The notes under the pieces are model-generated. The model saw only the letters and a list, made by a program, of their open reading frames with translations, made no database searches and had not been told where the DNA came from. From Cyclobacterium jeungdonense (GTDB lineage Bacteria; Bacteroidota; Bacteroidia; Cytophagales; Cyclobacteriaceae): DNA of 64,000 nucleotides. The DNA is taken from positions 186,001 through 250,000 of the forward strand of contig NZ_WMCD01000007.1 of the NCBI RefSeq assembly GCF_010994275.1, given 5' to 3'. Below are positions 26,633 to 35,733 of the stretch, piece by piece (the stretch's first letter is position 1; every line of letters starts with the position of its first letter). Made by a program: the position numbers and the translations under genes.

Positions 26633-27682
26633 TCACGCATTTTCCCAATACCAATTACATGCCTCCTTTAAGCCCCGCTGCAGACTGTATTTTGGATCAT
26701 ATCCGAGAATCGATTTCGCTTTCTGTATGGAGGCCAGAGAATGGGGAACGTCTCCTTCCCTGGCGGGGCCGTAATCAAACTGAATCTCCCGGATTTGAGG
26801 GTCATATTGGGAAAGGTTTTCCTTTAAGGATACTACCAGTTCATTCAGGCTGGCCCTTTCCCCATAGGCCACATTCACTACTTCGGAAAGGGTTTCCTCA
26901 GAGGAAGAAAGTGGTGCATCCTTTACTTCCTGTTGGTAATGCACCAGGCCCGTTCGTATTCTCTCAGTCGGAACAGCTGCTGCCAGGTGGTTGGCTTGTA
27001 GCACGTTTTCAATATAGGTAAAGTCCCGGGAATAGGTCCCGTCTCCATTGATTTTGGAGCTTTCGTGCCGGATCAGCGAAGAAACAAATTTGGGAATAAC
27101 GGCCGCATAAGCCCCATCGGGATCCTGCCTCCTACCAAATACGTTAAAATACCGCAAACCAATCGTTTCAATTCCGTAAATTTTTGAAAAGTTTGCGGCA
27201 TACAATTCATTTACAAATTTGGTGATGGAATAGGGAGATAAGGAATTGCCAATTTTATGCTCCACTTTGGGCAGGTCCGGATGATCTCCATAGGTGGAAC
27301 TGCTTGCTGCATATACAAAGCGCTTTACCTTTTCCTCCTTTGCAGCGTAAAGCATGTTTACAAATCCGGTAATATTCACTTCCGTACTGGTAATGGGGTC
27401 GGCAATAGACCGGGGAACGGACCCCAATGCCGCCTGATGCAGTACATAGGCACATCCTTTAACGGCATCCATACAAACCTGCTTATCTCGTATATCTCCT
27501 ACAATAAGCTTGAAATCCGGATTTTCTAATGCTTCCTCCAAATTTTCTCTTTTTCCGGTGGAAAAATTATCCAGGCAAACCACCTGGTTTCCGTTCAAAA
27601 GCAGGTCATCGATAAGGTTTGATCCTATAAAGCCTGCTCCACCGGTAACAAGGACTTTGGAATCAGTAATTTTGTATTCCAT
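26633..27682 (-). CDS. UDP-N-acetylglucosamine 4-epimerase (WbpP/TviC type)
   Basis: A 349-residue extended SDR: VLVTGGAGFIGSNLIDDLL, LDNFSTGKRENL, DIRDK, HQAALGSVPRSI, the catalytic set in AASSSTYGD and SPYSITKFVNELYA, then GLRYFNVFGRRQDPDGAYAA. The VPRS segment and FGRRQDP are typical of WbpP/TviC epimerases, which interconvert UDP-GlcNAc and UDP-GalNAc (and their uronic acids). With the TviB-like dehydrogenase at 31.1-32.4 kb it forms a UDP-GalNAcA or related uronic acid pathway as in Vi-antigen loci. It lies on the GC-balanced side of the locus. 470 repeat-containing bases separate it from wzc. Confidence 0.93.
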   Translation of the reverse strand: MEYKITDSKVLVTGGAGFIGSNLIDDLLLNGNQVVCLDNFSTGKRENLEEALENPDFKLIVGDIRDKQVCMDAVKGCAYVLHQAALGSVPRSIADPITSTEVNITGFVNMLYAAKEEKVKRFVYAASSSTYGDHPDLPKVEHKIGNSLSPYSITKFVNELYAANFSKIYGIETIGLRYFNVFGRRQDPDGAYAAVIPKFVSSLIRHESSKINGDGTYSRDFTYIENVLQANHLAAAVPTERIRTGLVHYQQEVKDAPLSSSEETLSEVVNVAYGERASLNELVVSLKENLSQYDPQIREIQFDYGPAREGDVPHSLASIQKAKSILGYDPKYSLQRGLKEACNWYWENA

Positions 27683-28152
27683 AAAAAAAGTGCTAAAGGG
27701 CTGATGAGTTGTGGTTAATGTTTTTTTGGTTTTAAACGGCCCCTTGGTAGTTAGGCTGATTCGGAGGGTTGTTAAGGGTTAAGGGGCTTATTTTTGGTTG
27801 TTATGGTGGTAGCGGGATGTTGTCCGGCTGAATTGTCTTTGGGCTGATTTTTGGGTTTGTTAAGGGTTAAAAGGTTATGCAAAAATCCCTTGGATTTTTG
27901 ATTTTACTATTGTTTAACTCTTAACAAACAGGGTTCCACTACAATCAAGCTTCCGTGCAGAAAATTACTTCTGACCATTTCAGCCCCTCCCGAGCCATTT
28001 TAACCCTTAACCACCAGGGTTCGACCGCTAACTAGGTCAACTGCAAATCACTACGTCTCAAACTACTCAGCCCATTTCGAGCCATATTAACCCTTAACTA
28101 CCAGGGTTCTCATGGCCTCAAGCTTCACTGCCAAACATCTCCTGTTAACTGC
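27683..28152. other. Spacer with TTAACCCTTAAC phrases
   Basis: A non-coding stretch of 470 bases. The phrase GTTAAGGGTTAA occurs at about 27776 and 27850 and its complement TTAACCCTTAACYACCAGGG at about 28000 and 28088, so the two halves face each other. The same phrase is found in the repeat intervals at 12-19 kb and 45-47 kb. No gene or promoter is clear. Confidence 0.6.
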
Positions 28153-30579
28153 CTAACTCCTACCGAGCCACCTCTTCCAGGACTTCTTCTCTTCCTGATC
28201 TTCGGCATAGTAACCGTAGCCATAGCCATATCCGTAGCCATAGCCATATCCGTAGCGGTGGGCTTTTTTCGCTACGCCGTTAAAAATCAGGTAGGCTTTT
28301 TTTAGAATATCCTGCTTTTTCAGGGTATTGATATGTTCGATAAACTGCTTCTCACTGTAATTGTAACGAACCACAAAAAGGCAGACATCCGCCAGTTGGA
28401 TCAGATCCAGGGATTCGGAGACCAGGCCTACCGGCGGGGTGTCCAGAATGATCATATCGTAGCTTTCCCGCATCTGCTGGATTAAGTGGGAAAAGCGCTC
28501 GGTAATCAGCAGTTCGGCAGGGTTGGGCGGAATGGGACCCGAAGCAATGATGTCCAGGTGGTCGTAAGCAGTAGACTGTACGATGGCTTGCATGTCTTTC
28601 TCCTGTCCGCTCAGGTAAGTAGAGAGGCCGTGTTTGTTTTTCAGCCCAAAATCCTCAAAAATTTTAGGTTTGCGCAGGTCGCAGCCGATCAATAAGGTCT
28701 TCTTGCCGCTCAAGGCATAGACCGAGGCCAAATTGATGCTGCTGAAGGTCTTGCCCTCCCCGGAAATGCTGGAGGTAATCATGATTACGGCCGGCTGCTC
28801 CTTGGGCAGGATAAAGTTCAGATTGGCCCGCAGGGAGCGGAAGGCCTCCGTCACGCCGGAGCGGGGTTGATTAAACACCACCAGGTTGTCCTTTTCCTCG
28901 CTCTGATTGATGCTGGTTAGCAGGTTGAGCTGGGATTTTCTCTCCAGCTCTTTGCCATCCTTGATTTTGGTATTAAAATAGTTGCGGCCCATACTAAATC
29001 CCACCGGTATCGCCCCTCCCAGAATCAGGGCAATCAGGAAGGTGAGTGCTTTTTTAGGACTGATCGGGTTGCGATTGACCAGGGCCGTTTCGACAATTTT
29101 GTTGCTGGGGGTATTGGAGGCCCGGGTAATGGCCGCTTCGGCCCGCTTTTCCTGCAGAAAAGTGTATAGGTCTTCGTTTAGCGAGAACTCCCGCTGAATG
29201 CGAATCAGGTTTTGCTCGGTCTGGGGTAGGCCGCCAAAGGTGCGTTCAATCCGATCTATGCGCTCTTCCAGGTCGGTGATCAGCAGTTGGGCATTTTGAT
29301 CCACATTCTGGAGCAGCTCCAGGATGGACTGATTCATATCACTGATCTTCCGGTTGACCTCCCGCACGGGGGGAGAAATCTCCGTCAGCCGGGAGGCATG
29401 CATGGATTTTTCCGCCTGAAGCTCCAGCAGGTTTTCGATCAGGGTGTTCAGAATGGGGTCTTCTATGCCCAATCCGGAAGGCACCACGATCTGGTTGTAA
29501 TCCTCCCGCTGCAGGTAATTGCGGAGCTGTTGGAAATACTGCCTTTTAAACCTCTCCTGGGCCAACTCGGTTTCCAGCTCCTTGAGTTGCTCGAAGATGG
29601 CCGATCCTTCCGAGCTGATATCGTAGGTGGCGTTGTTGGATCGGAAACTTTCCAGGCGGTTTTCGATGTACATCAGGGAGTCCGAAAGCACCACGAGCTG
29701 GGCATCGATAAAGTCGATGGTATTGGTGGCCATGGCGTTCTTTTCCTTCAGCTCGTTTTCCAGGTACACGGACTGTAGCGTATTCAGGTAATCCCTGCCC
29801 TTGGCGGGCGTTTCGGTCTTCAGGGTGAGTTGCAGGATGGTGGACTGCTTGTCCATGGGGGAGATCTGCAGGTTTTCACCGGTGTAATGGTTGACCAAAG
29901 CAAACCGGTCACGCAGGCGGATCAGCAGTTCGCCCTTGCTATCGGCTCCCGTCAGCCCTACGCGAAAGCGGTTCATGGGCAGCTCCACCCAATCCCCAAA
30001 GCGATAGGTTTGGGAGGGGGAAACGGGATCTTCCAGGATTTCCCGGGAATCGCTATCCGGAAAGATCTGGTTAAAATCAGTATCCTCATAGCTCAGGGTA
30101 AAGGTCTGCCGGTCGGACCAGCGGATGCGGATCAGGCCATTGGCCAGCTGCGGATGCGTCCAGTCCACCTCCACGGCGATGGGCGTTTTCTGGTACAGTT
30201 CTTTTTGGACGAATACTTCTTCCTGAATATACTCCACGTCAAAATCCAGGCGGTCCAGGGCGGCTTCGGCGATGGGGCGGGATTTGAGGATGATCATCTG
30301 GTTGCCCAGCACCATTTCGTCCCCTCCCATCATGCCCAGTCCGGTGGTTTCAAAAATCCCGGAAAGGGGGCTTTCTTTTTCCTTGACAAAAAACTTGGAC
30401 GACACCTGGTATACGGGTACGGAAAAGCGGATGATAAAGTAGGCCAGGGAGAGGGTGATGACCAGGGAGAGCAGGATATAGTACCGGATGCGCCAGACTT
30501 GCAGCAGCAGGTCTTTGACATCGATCAGGTCTTCTTCCGGCACTGCCACCGGCGGCCGTTGCGGGTCGGGTTGGTTCAT
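28153..30579 (-). CDS. wzc: Wzc-like polysaccharide co-polymerase / BY-type tyrosine autokinase
   Basis: An 808-residue fusion of a Wzz-type chain-length domain (first membrane helix about 30-55, long periplasmic coiled coil to about 500, second helix near 510-530) with a cytoplasmic BY-kinase domain: Walker A in SSISGEGKTFSSINLAS, Walker A' in LLIGCDLRKPKIF, Walker B in MIILDTPPVGLVSESLDL. The C-terminus ends in a Tyr cluster in which seven Tyr-Gly pairs are followed by Tyr-Tyr, then AEDQEEKKSW. Cycles of phosphorylation on this tail control polymer length and export with Wza. The gene is in the same strand series as wza and the dehydrogenase. No separate phosphatase (Wzb) gene is seen. Confidence 0.95.
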   Translation of the reverse strand: MNQPDPQRPPVAVPEEDLIDVKDLLLQVWRIRYYILLSLVITLSLAYFIIRFSVPVYQVSSKFFVKEKESPLSGIFETTGLGMMGGDEMVLGNQMIILKSRPIAEAALDRLDFDVEYIQEEVFVQKELYQKTPIAVEVDWTHPQLANGLIRIRWSDRQTFTLSYEDTDFNQIFPDSDSREILEDPVSPSQTYRFGDWVELPMNRFRVGLTGADSKGELLIRLRDRFALVNHYTGENLQISPMDKQSTILQLTLKTETPAKGRDYLNTLQSVYLENELKEKNAMATNTIDFIDAQLVVLSDSLMYIENRLESFRSNNATYDISSEGSAIFEQLKELETELAQERFKRQYFQQLRNYLQREDYNQIVVPSGLGIEDPILNTLIENLLELQAEKSMHASRLTEISPPVREVNRKISDMNQSILELLQNVDQNAQLLITDLEERIDRIERTFGGLPQTEQNLIRIQREFSLNEDLYTFLQEKRAEAAITRASNTPSNKIVETALVNRNPISPKKALTFLIALILGGAIPVGFSMGRNYFNTKIKDGKELERKSQLNLLTSINQSEEKDNLVVFNQPRSGVTEAFRSLRANLNFILPKEQPAVIMITSSISGEGKTFSSINLASVYALSGKKTLLIGCDLRKPKIFEDFGLKNKHGLSTYLSGQEKDMQAIVQSTAYDHLDIIASGPIPPNPAELLITERFSHLIQQMRESYDMIILDTPPVGLVSESLDLIQLADVCLFVVRYNYSEKQFIEHINTLKKQDILKKAYLIFNGVAKKAHRYGYGYGYGYGYGYGYYAEDQEEKKSWKRWLGRS
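28219..28254 (-). repeat. Two tandem 18-bp units coding the Tyr-Gly tail of Wzc
   Basis: On the coding strand the unit TACGGATATGGCTATGGC occurs twice head to tail, followed by TACGGTTACTAT. Each unit codes for three Tyr-Gly pairs. Being a perfect in-frame 18-bp tandem duplication, it can gain or lose units without frameshift, so the number of phosphorylatable tyrosines may vary. Confidence 0.9.
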
Positions 30580-30640
30580 GAGGTGTTTTTAGCTATTGCG
30601 ATGAAGTGAAGCTGTCTTTTTTGTTCGCTGTTCGTATCAA

Positions 30641-31095
30641 AATCCCCCCAGCCCCCTTGGTAAGGGGCAGTCGTGTACGTTTGATTGATCGGAAATCAAA
30701 AGCCTTGCAGTTCCCTGCCCGATTACATTTTCCAAAATTTAGCAGCAAAGCCCAATTTCAGCAAATCCCCCTTTTTTAAAGGGGGTAAGGGGGATTTTTT
30801 GTGCATTTTTATTTAGAATAAACGGACTTTTTGATAACTACGTCAGCAAATCCCCCTGGCCCCCTTAGTAAGGGGGAATCGTGCACGTTTGATTGATGGA
30901 TACGTTTTTAACGGTTCGTTTAGTAAGCTCGATGACATTACCTAAATCTAGCAGCAAATCTCAGTTGGAGCAAATCCCCCTTTAAAGGGGGAAAGGGGGA
31001 TTTTTTCGAGCTTTTTTAATTTAGAATAAACGGAATTTATAATAATTACGTAAGTAAATCCCCCAAGCCCCCTTTGTAAGGGGGAGTCGTGTACG
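30641..31095. repeat. Family C repeat units downstream of the tviB-like gene
   Basis: About two and a half units of roughly 210 bp. Each has a hairpin from AATCCCCC...CCCCCTTGGTAAGGGG, the phrase GTTTGATTGATCGGAAATC, CCCGATTACATTTTCC, and a second hairpin AAATCCCCCTTTAAAGGGGG followed by GGGGGATTTTTT, then AGAATAAACGGA and ATTACGTAAGTAAATCC. The CCCCCTTTAAAGGGGG palindrome followed by a T run could also act as a terminator for the tviB-like gene. Related units are at 32686-33326. Confidence 0.88.
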
Positions 31096-31120
31096 ATATG
31101 CCACTGAATTTTTTTAAGCG

Positions 31121-32434
31121 CTACAACCTCGCATCCACCTTCTCCTTATCCAGTACCGCCTTGACGTCGAAGACAACCAGGTCCTTGCTTTTGCGGATGG
31201 GGAGATCACGGAATTTCTGATGGGCGACGGCCAGGACGATGGCAGAGTAATCGGCTATGGTGGGGCAATCGTCCCCGTCGATGATTTCCAGTCCGTACTC
31301 GTGGGACACTTCCTCCTTATTGGCCCAGGGATCGTACACATCTACGTCCATATCGAAGGAGCGCAGCTCCTGGTAAATGTCGATCACACGGGTGTTGCGT
31401 ACATCTGGGCAGTCTTCTTTAAAGGTAAAGCCCAGAATCAACACCTTGGAATCGATTACTTTCAGGTCCTTGCGCATCATGTGTTTGATCACCTCGGTGG
31501 CCACGTGCTTGCCCATGGAGTCGTTTAGCCGGCGACCGGCCAGGATGATCTCGGGATGGTAGCCTACTTCCTGGGCTTTCTGCGCCAGGTAAAAGGGATC
31601 CACGCTGATGCAATGTCCGCCTACCAGGCCGGGTTTGAAGGGCAGGAAGTTCCACTTGGTACCGGCAGCGGCCAATACCTCATGGGTATCGATCTGCAGG
31701 AGGTTAAAAATTTTTGATAATTCGTTCACAAAGGCAATGTTGATGTCCCGCTGGGAGTTTTCGATCACCTTGGCGGCTTCCGCCACCTTGATGCTGCTGG
31801 CCTTATGGGTACCGGCGGTAATGACTTCCCGGTACAGGCGGTCCACGTATTCGGCTACTTCGGGCGTGGAACCGGAGGTTACCTTGAGAATCTTGGCCAC
31901 GGTATGTTCCTTGTCTCCCGGATTGATGCGTTCGGGGGAATAGCCGGCGTAAAAGTCTTCGTTATAACGAAGGCCGCTGACTTTTTCCAGAACGGGTACG
32001 CATTCTTCTTCGGTTACACCGGGATAGACGGTGGATTCATAGATGACCACATCGCCTTTTTTGAGGTATTTGCCGATGGTTTCGGAAGCTTTGAGCATGG
32101 GGGTCAGTACGGGTCGGTTGTGCCGGTCGGTGGGGGTGGGCACGGTGACCACGTAAATCTGGCAGTCCGCCAGTTGCACAGGGTCGCAGGTATTGAGCAA
32201 GCCATTATTCCCGGGTTGGGGATTGTTGGCCAGTACTTTTTTAAGGTCTTCATCGGAAACTTCCAGCGTACCGTCTTTACCGGCATTCAATTCCTTTACT
32301 CTTTTTTCAGAGATATCGAATCCGATAACAGGAAATTTTTTGGCAAATTCAACGGCCAGAGGCAATCCTACATAGCCCAGGCCGATTACGGCGATTTTTA
32401 CATCAGAAAAAGGCGTTAATGGAGCAATCATCAT
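31121..32434 (-). CDS. UDP-N-acetyl-sugar 6-dehydrogenase (TviB/WbpA type)
   Basis: A 437-residue NAD-dependent nucleotide-sugar dehydrogenase that oxidises C6 of a UDP-HexNAc twice to the uronic acid. The NAD fold is at 14-40 (IAVIGLGYVGLPLAVEFAKK), TVPTPTD at about 97-103, YSPERINPGD at 165-174, and the catalytic Cys is C275 in GLVGGHCISVDPF. The C-terminal domain has VLILGFTFKEDCPDVRNTR. The sequence resembles Vi-antigen TviB and WbpO more than UDP-glucose dehydrogenase. Its partner is the 4-epimerase at 26.6-27.7 kb. The gene is bracketed on both sides by family C repeats. An in-frame second ATG (residue 2) is equally possible as start. Confidence 0.94.
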   Translation of the reverse strand: MMIAPLTPFSDVKIAVIGLGYVGLPLAVEFAKKFPVIGFDISEKRVKELNAGKDGTLEVSDEDLKKVLANNPQPGNNGLLNTCDPVQLADCQIYVVTVPTPTDRHNRPVLTPMLKASETIGKYLKKGDVVIYESTVYPGVTEEECVPVLEKVSGLRYNEDFYAGYSPERINPGDKEHTVAKILKVTSGSTPEVAEYVDRLYREVITAGTHKASSIKVAEAAKVIENSQRDINIAFVNELSKIFNLLQIDTHEVLAAAGTKWNFLPFKPGLVGGHCISVDPFYLAQKAQEVGYHPEIILAGRRLNDSMGKHVATEVIKHMMRKDLKVIDSKVLILGFTFKEDCPDVRNTRVIDIYQELRSFDMDVDVYDPWANKEEVSHEYGLEIIDGDDCPTIADYSAIVLAVAHQKFRDLPIRKSKDLVVFDVKAVLDKEKVDARL

Positions 32435-32507
32435 AGTAAATAAATTATAAAACAGTTAAAAAGATCACTTTTTGGATGCTGGTGATTAAATAGTTAAATG
32501 CAAGGTG

Positions 32508-32515
32508 CAAAGATA
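32508..32515 (-). promoter_or_regulatory. Putative -7 box of the tviB-like gene
   Basis: On the minus strand this reads TATCTTTGCA, a canonical Bacteroidota -7 element, 73 bases before the ATG. No TTTG is seen at the -33 position. Confidence 0.42.
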
Positions 32516-32685
32516 ATGGATTTTGGGCTTCGGCCGGATGCGGGCTTTATATTATTTTACTGTAGGATTATGTTCTATAGGATAACCTTCGAGGTCTCGA
32601 AGGTTATCGATACTGACCTTTGGGGTTTTTCCAACCCCGTATTCTTTTTCGAGGGTACATAGCGTTTAACGTTCGGTCTAGTCAG

Positions 32686-33326
32686 CCCGATTACATTTTC
32701 CAAAATTCAGCAGCAAAGCCCAATTTCAGCAAATCCCCCTTTAAAGGGGGCAAGGGGGATTTTTTCGTGCATTTCAAGTTAGAACAAACGGAATTTATGA
32801 TGATTACGTAAGTAAATCCCCCTAACCCCCTTGGTAAGGAGTCGTATGCGTTTGATTGATCGGAAATCAAAAGCTTCGCAGTTCCCTGCCCGATTACATT
32901 TTCCAAAATTCAGCAGCAAGGCCCTATTTCAGCAAATCCCCCTTTAAAGGGGGCAAGGGGGATTTTTTCGTGCATTTCAAGTTAGAATAAGCGGAATCTA
33001 TGATGGTTACGTAAATAAATCCCCCAACCCCCTTGGTAAGGGGGAGTCGTATGCGTTTGATTGATCGGAAACCAAAAGCTTCGCAGTTCCCTGCCCGATT
33101 ACATTTTCCAAAATTCAGCAGCAAAGCCCAATTTCAGCAAATCCCCCTTTAAAGGGGGCAAGGGGGATTTTTTCGTGCATTTCAAGTTAGAACAAACGGA
33201 ATTTATGATGATTACGTAAGTAAATCCCCCTAACCCCCTTAATAAGGGGGAGTCGTATGCGTTTAATTAATCGGAAATCAAAAGCCTTGCAGTTCCCTGC
33301 CCGATTATATTCCCCAAATTTAGCAC
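32686..33326. repeat. Family C repeat units upstream of the tviB-like gene
   Basis: Three units of about 205-220 bp in direct orientation relative to 30641-31095, with the same order of parts: CCCGATTACATTTTCC, CAGCAAAGCCCAATTTCAGC, the hairpin AAATCCCCCTTTAAAGGGGG with GGGGGATTTTTT, ACGTAAGTAAATCCCCC, then TCGTATGCGTTTGATTGATC. The units here are closer to each other than to most of the downstream copies. After the last unit a GC-rich phrase (CCGGGGCACAGCTTCGCC) runs to about 33370. No gene is supported. Confidence 0.88.
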
Positions 33327-33475
33327 CTTCCCCCCGGGGCACAGCTTCGCCTCCTGAGTCCCATTTTTTACCGGGGAACCCACCACAAGGCCTGGAAAAC
33401 GAATGCAAAAAAATAAATTGATTTTCTATTGGGCAACCCTTTTCTGAATTAAATCACCGACCTGCTCCCGGTTCA

Positions 33476-34294
33476 CTACTTGACGGCATTCAGTACAAGA
33501 AGCACAGCGGATAGGGTGGTAACGGCCAGCTGGAAGGTCTGGACAAAATTCACACCGGTACCCAGTTCGCGTATTTTCATGGGTTCGGCATAGAGCATGT
33601 CGTTGGGTCGGATAAAGTAAAATTCAGATTCGACGATTCGTTGGTCGTTCAGGTTGACGCGAAAGGATTTGGTTCCTTCGGGGTATTGGCGGATCAGGAC
33701 CACCTCGTTTCGCTTGGCGGTGGTGGTCATATCCCCGGCATGGGCGATGGCCTGAAAGATGCTGATGCGGTTTTGCAGGATGGTAAAGTTGCCGTTCCGG
33801 TTAAATTCCCCCAGCGCAGAAAAGCGCACGCCACCGAGGCGAACGCGGACGAAGAAATCTTCTTCGTTGACATAGGCCGTGAGTTTGCTTTCTATCAGGG
33901 ATTGGGCTTGTTTGGTAGTCAGGCCCAGCAATTCGATTTCCCCGAGCAGGGGAACTTCCACATTGCCGTTTTCGTCCAGGGTATAGCCATTGATAAAAAA
34001 AATGTCGCCGCCGTTTTGGGCACCTTGCGCCATATTCATCTGCAGCCGTTGGTCCCCACCGGCGATGCCAAATATCTCGTTAAGTTCTTCCGAGGTGGTT
34101 TTGATGTTGATATCCACCACGTCGTTGTACTGCAGGTAATAGTCCGCGGTCATGTTGGGAACCAGTTCGCTTTCCGTATAGAGCGGAATTTCTTCGTCGG
34201 TTTCCTGCAGGTAGATGATACGTTCGTTGGAAATGCAGGAGGCTGTCAGGAATACCACCGAAGCGGCAAAAAGTAGAAATTTAAGGATTTTCAT
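33476..34294 (-). CDS. wza: Wza-like polysaccharide export lipoprotein
   Basis: A 272-residue protein with a lipoprotein signal (LLFAASVVFLTASC, Cys about residue 20). The polysaccharide export (PES) domain has LQYNDVVDINIKTT; then a SLBB-type domain with GYTLDENGNVEVPLLGEIEL and LTTKQAQSLIESKLTAYV, and a second part with RFSALGEFNRNGNFTI and AIAHAGDMTTTAKRNEVVLI. The C-terminus is hydrophobic (FQLAVTTLSAVLLVLNAV), consistent with an outer-membrane helix. It is shorter than E. coli Wza (about 380) but normal for Bacteroidota. As the first gene in transcription order it heads the locus, and a good promoter candidate lies upstream. Confidence 0.93.
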   Translation of the reverse strand: MKILKFLLFAASVVFLTASCISNERIIYLQETDEEIPLYTESELVPNMTADYYLQYNDVVDINIKTTSEELNEIFGIAGGDQRLQMNMAQGAQNGGDIFFINGYTLDENGNVEVPLLGEIELLGLTTKQAQSLIESKLTAYVNEEDFFVRVRLGGVRFSALGEFNRNGNFTILQNRISIFQAIAHAGDMTTTAKRNEVVLIRQYPEGTKSFRVNLNDQRIVESEFYFIRPNDMLYAEPMKIRELGTGVNFVQTFQLAVTTLSAVLLVLNAVK

Positions 34295-34328
34295 TTATAG
34301 GGAGTAAGGAAACTTCGCAATTTGGGGT

Positions 34329-34356
34329 CAAATATATTTAAAAGCCGGGCAGCAAA
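34329..34356 (-). promoter_or_regulatory. Putative Bacteroidota promoter of the polysaccharide locus
   Basis: On the minus strand a -33-like TTTG (34356-34353) is followed 16 bases later by TATATTTG (34336-34329), a match to TAnnTTTG. The spacing is one or two bases short of the usual range. It gives a leader of about 30 bases before the wza ATG. Confidence 0.5.
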
Positions 34357-34479
34357 AAAACAGAAGGTACATTTTTTCACCGCAGGGGTGAAAATATATA
34401 TTTTAAATCTTTGGGTGGTAAGGTGTTTACAAAGATTTAAAGGAAAAATAGTGTTTTTTTTAACCACGGATTTACCGGA

Positions 34480-34940
34480 TTTAATCTTTACAGACTGCCT
34501 CCCGTTCTATTCCCAAAACCTCCGTGTTTTTTGTGACCTCTCTGTGTCCTTTGTGACGAATTTTTGTCTGAAAGCATCTCCACCCACCTTATTCAATTGC
34601 GTTACTGTTTTTTTTGTCACAAAGGGCTCTAAGAACCACAGAGGTCACAAAGAATTTATTTTCTCAAAGTCTTCCCCTCACTAAGTCTTCTAACCGTCAT
34701 TGCGAGCGCAGCGAAGCAATCTGATCCGGAGCGTAACCCCAAGTCCTCCGTAGAATACCATCCGAAAACGAATGATGGATTCGTAATCCGACAGACTGCC
34801 ACGGGTGCGCGAGCGATTACGACCATTCGATTGGACTCCGTCTGCACCCTCGCAGTGACGGCATCATCAGCACATCACCATATCATCACATCATCTCCAA
34901 GTCTCCCCCTCCCTAAGTCTCCCCCTCCAAGTCCTCTTTT
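34480..34940. repeat. Spacer with family D fragment, one family E element and CT-rich tract
   Basis: 34530-34670 carries a single family D-like segment (TTTGTGACGAATTTTTGTC and then AAAGGGCTCTAAGAACCAC). 34695-34861 is one family E element: it begins CGTCATTGCGAG and ends CTCGCAGTGACG, near-perfect 12-base terminal inverted repeats. 34885-34930 is a family G tract of CTCCAAGTCTCCCCCTCC phrases. No gene is supported. Confidence 0.82.
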
Positions 34941-34950
34941 CACAGAAAGG

Positions 34951-35706
34951 CTATCCTTCGCAGATAAACCAGGGATTCAGTAGATTTTCTTTATTATAAA
35001 CCAGCGGGCTGTCTTCGTCGGTCTTTTTGACGGTATAGCCCAGGGCCAGCAAAACACCGTGAGCAGCGGCAGTATCCCATTCCATGGTAGGCGCAAAGCG
35101 GGGATAGAGCTGGGCCTTGCCCTCTGCCAACAACATAAACTTCAGGGAGGAACCCATGCTGATTACTTCCGCATCCGGATACCGATCAATCACTTCCTGC
35201 GTCTCCGAACTCAGGTGGGAGCGGCTGGCCACAATGGTGCGCACCGTTTTGTCCTCCGGCCGCTTCAGCGCCAATGCTTCTCCCTGTCCTTCCTGTTTCC
35301 AGGCCCCTTCTTCAGCATTCCCCCAGTACATAATATCCAGCACAGGCGCATATACGACGCCCATGACCGGCGTATTTCGGTGAATCAGGGCGATGTTTAC
35401 GGTAAATTCCCCATTTTTTTTAATAAATTCCTTGGTACCGTCCAGGGGATCCACCATCCAGAAATAGTCCCAGTTTTTACGCTCGGTATAGAGGATGTTC
35501 TTGCCTTCTTCGGATAAGACCGGATAAGGTGTTTCCTTCAGATACTCCATAATTACCTCATGTGCGGCCTTATCTGCCAATGTCAGCGGCGAGTCATCGC
35601 TTTTCATCTCCACCCCAAAATCAGCGGAATGGTATATCTTGAGGATTTCCTGTCCGGCGGATTTGGATGCATTTTTGGCTATTTCGGTAAGTTTTTGAAT
35701 ATTCAT
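34951..35706 (-). CDS. cysQ: 3'(2'),5'-bisphosphate nucleotidase
   Basis: A 251-residue inositol-monophosphatase-fold enzyme that hydrolyses 3'-phosphoadenosine 5'-phosphate (PAP) to AMP. The metal-binding set is complete: E66/E67 in LSEEG, the D86-T91 motif DPLDGT followed by KEFIKKNGEFTVNIAL, and the C-terminal MEWDTAAAHGVL. The KEFI stretch after DPLDGT and overall length are typical of CysQ rather than inositol phosphatases. PAP is left behind when PAPS is used as sulfate donor or reduced. The gene is downstream of cysN on the same strand, with the twelve-unit family D array between them. Confidence 0.95.
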   Translation of the reverse strand: MNIQKLTEIAKNASKSAGQEILKIYHSADFGVEMKSDDSPLTLADKAAHEVIMEYLKETPYPVLSEEGKNILYTERKNWDYFWMVDPLDGTKEFIKKNGEFTVNIALIHRNTPVMGVVYAPVLDIMYWGNAEEGAWKQEGQGEALALKRPEDKTVRTIVASRSHLSSETQEVIDRYPDAEVISMGSSLKFMLLAEGKAQLYPRFAPTMEWDTAAAHGVLLALGYTVKKTDEDSPLVYNKENLLNPWFICEG

Positions 35707-35733
35707 TTTTTATATCTCGTTACAAATATTTTT

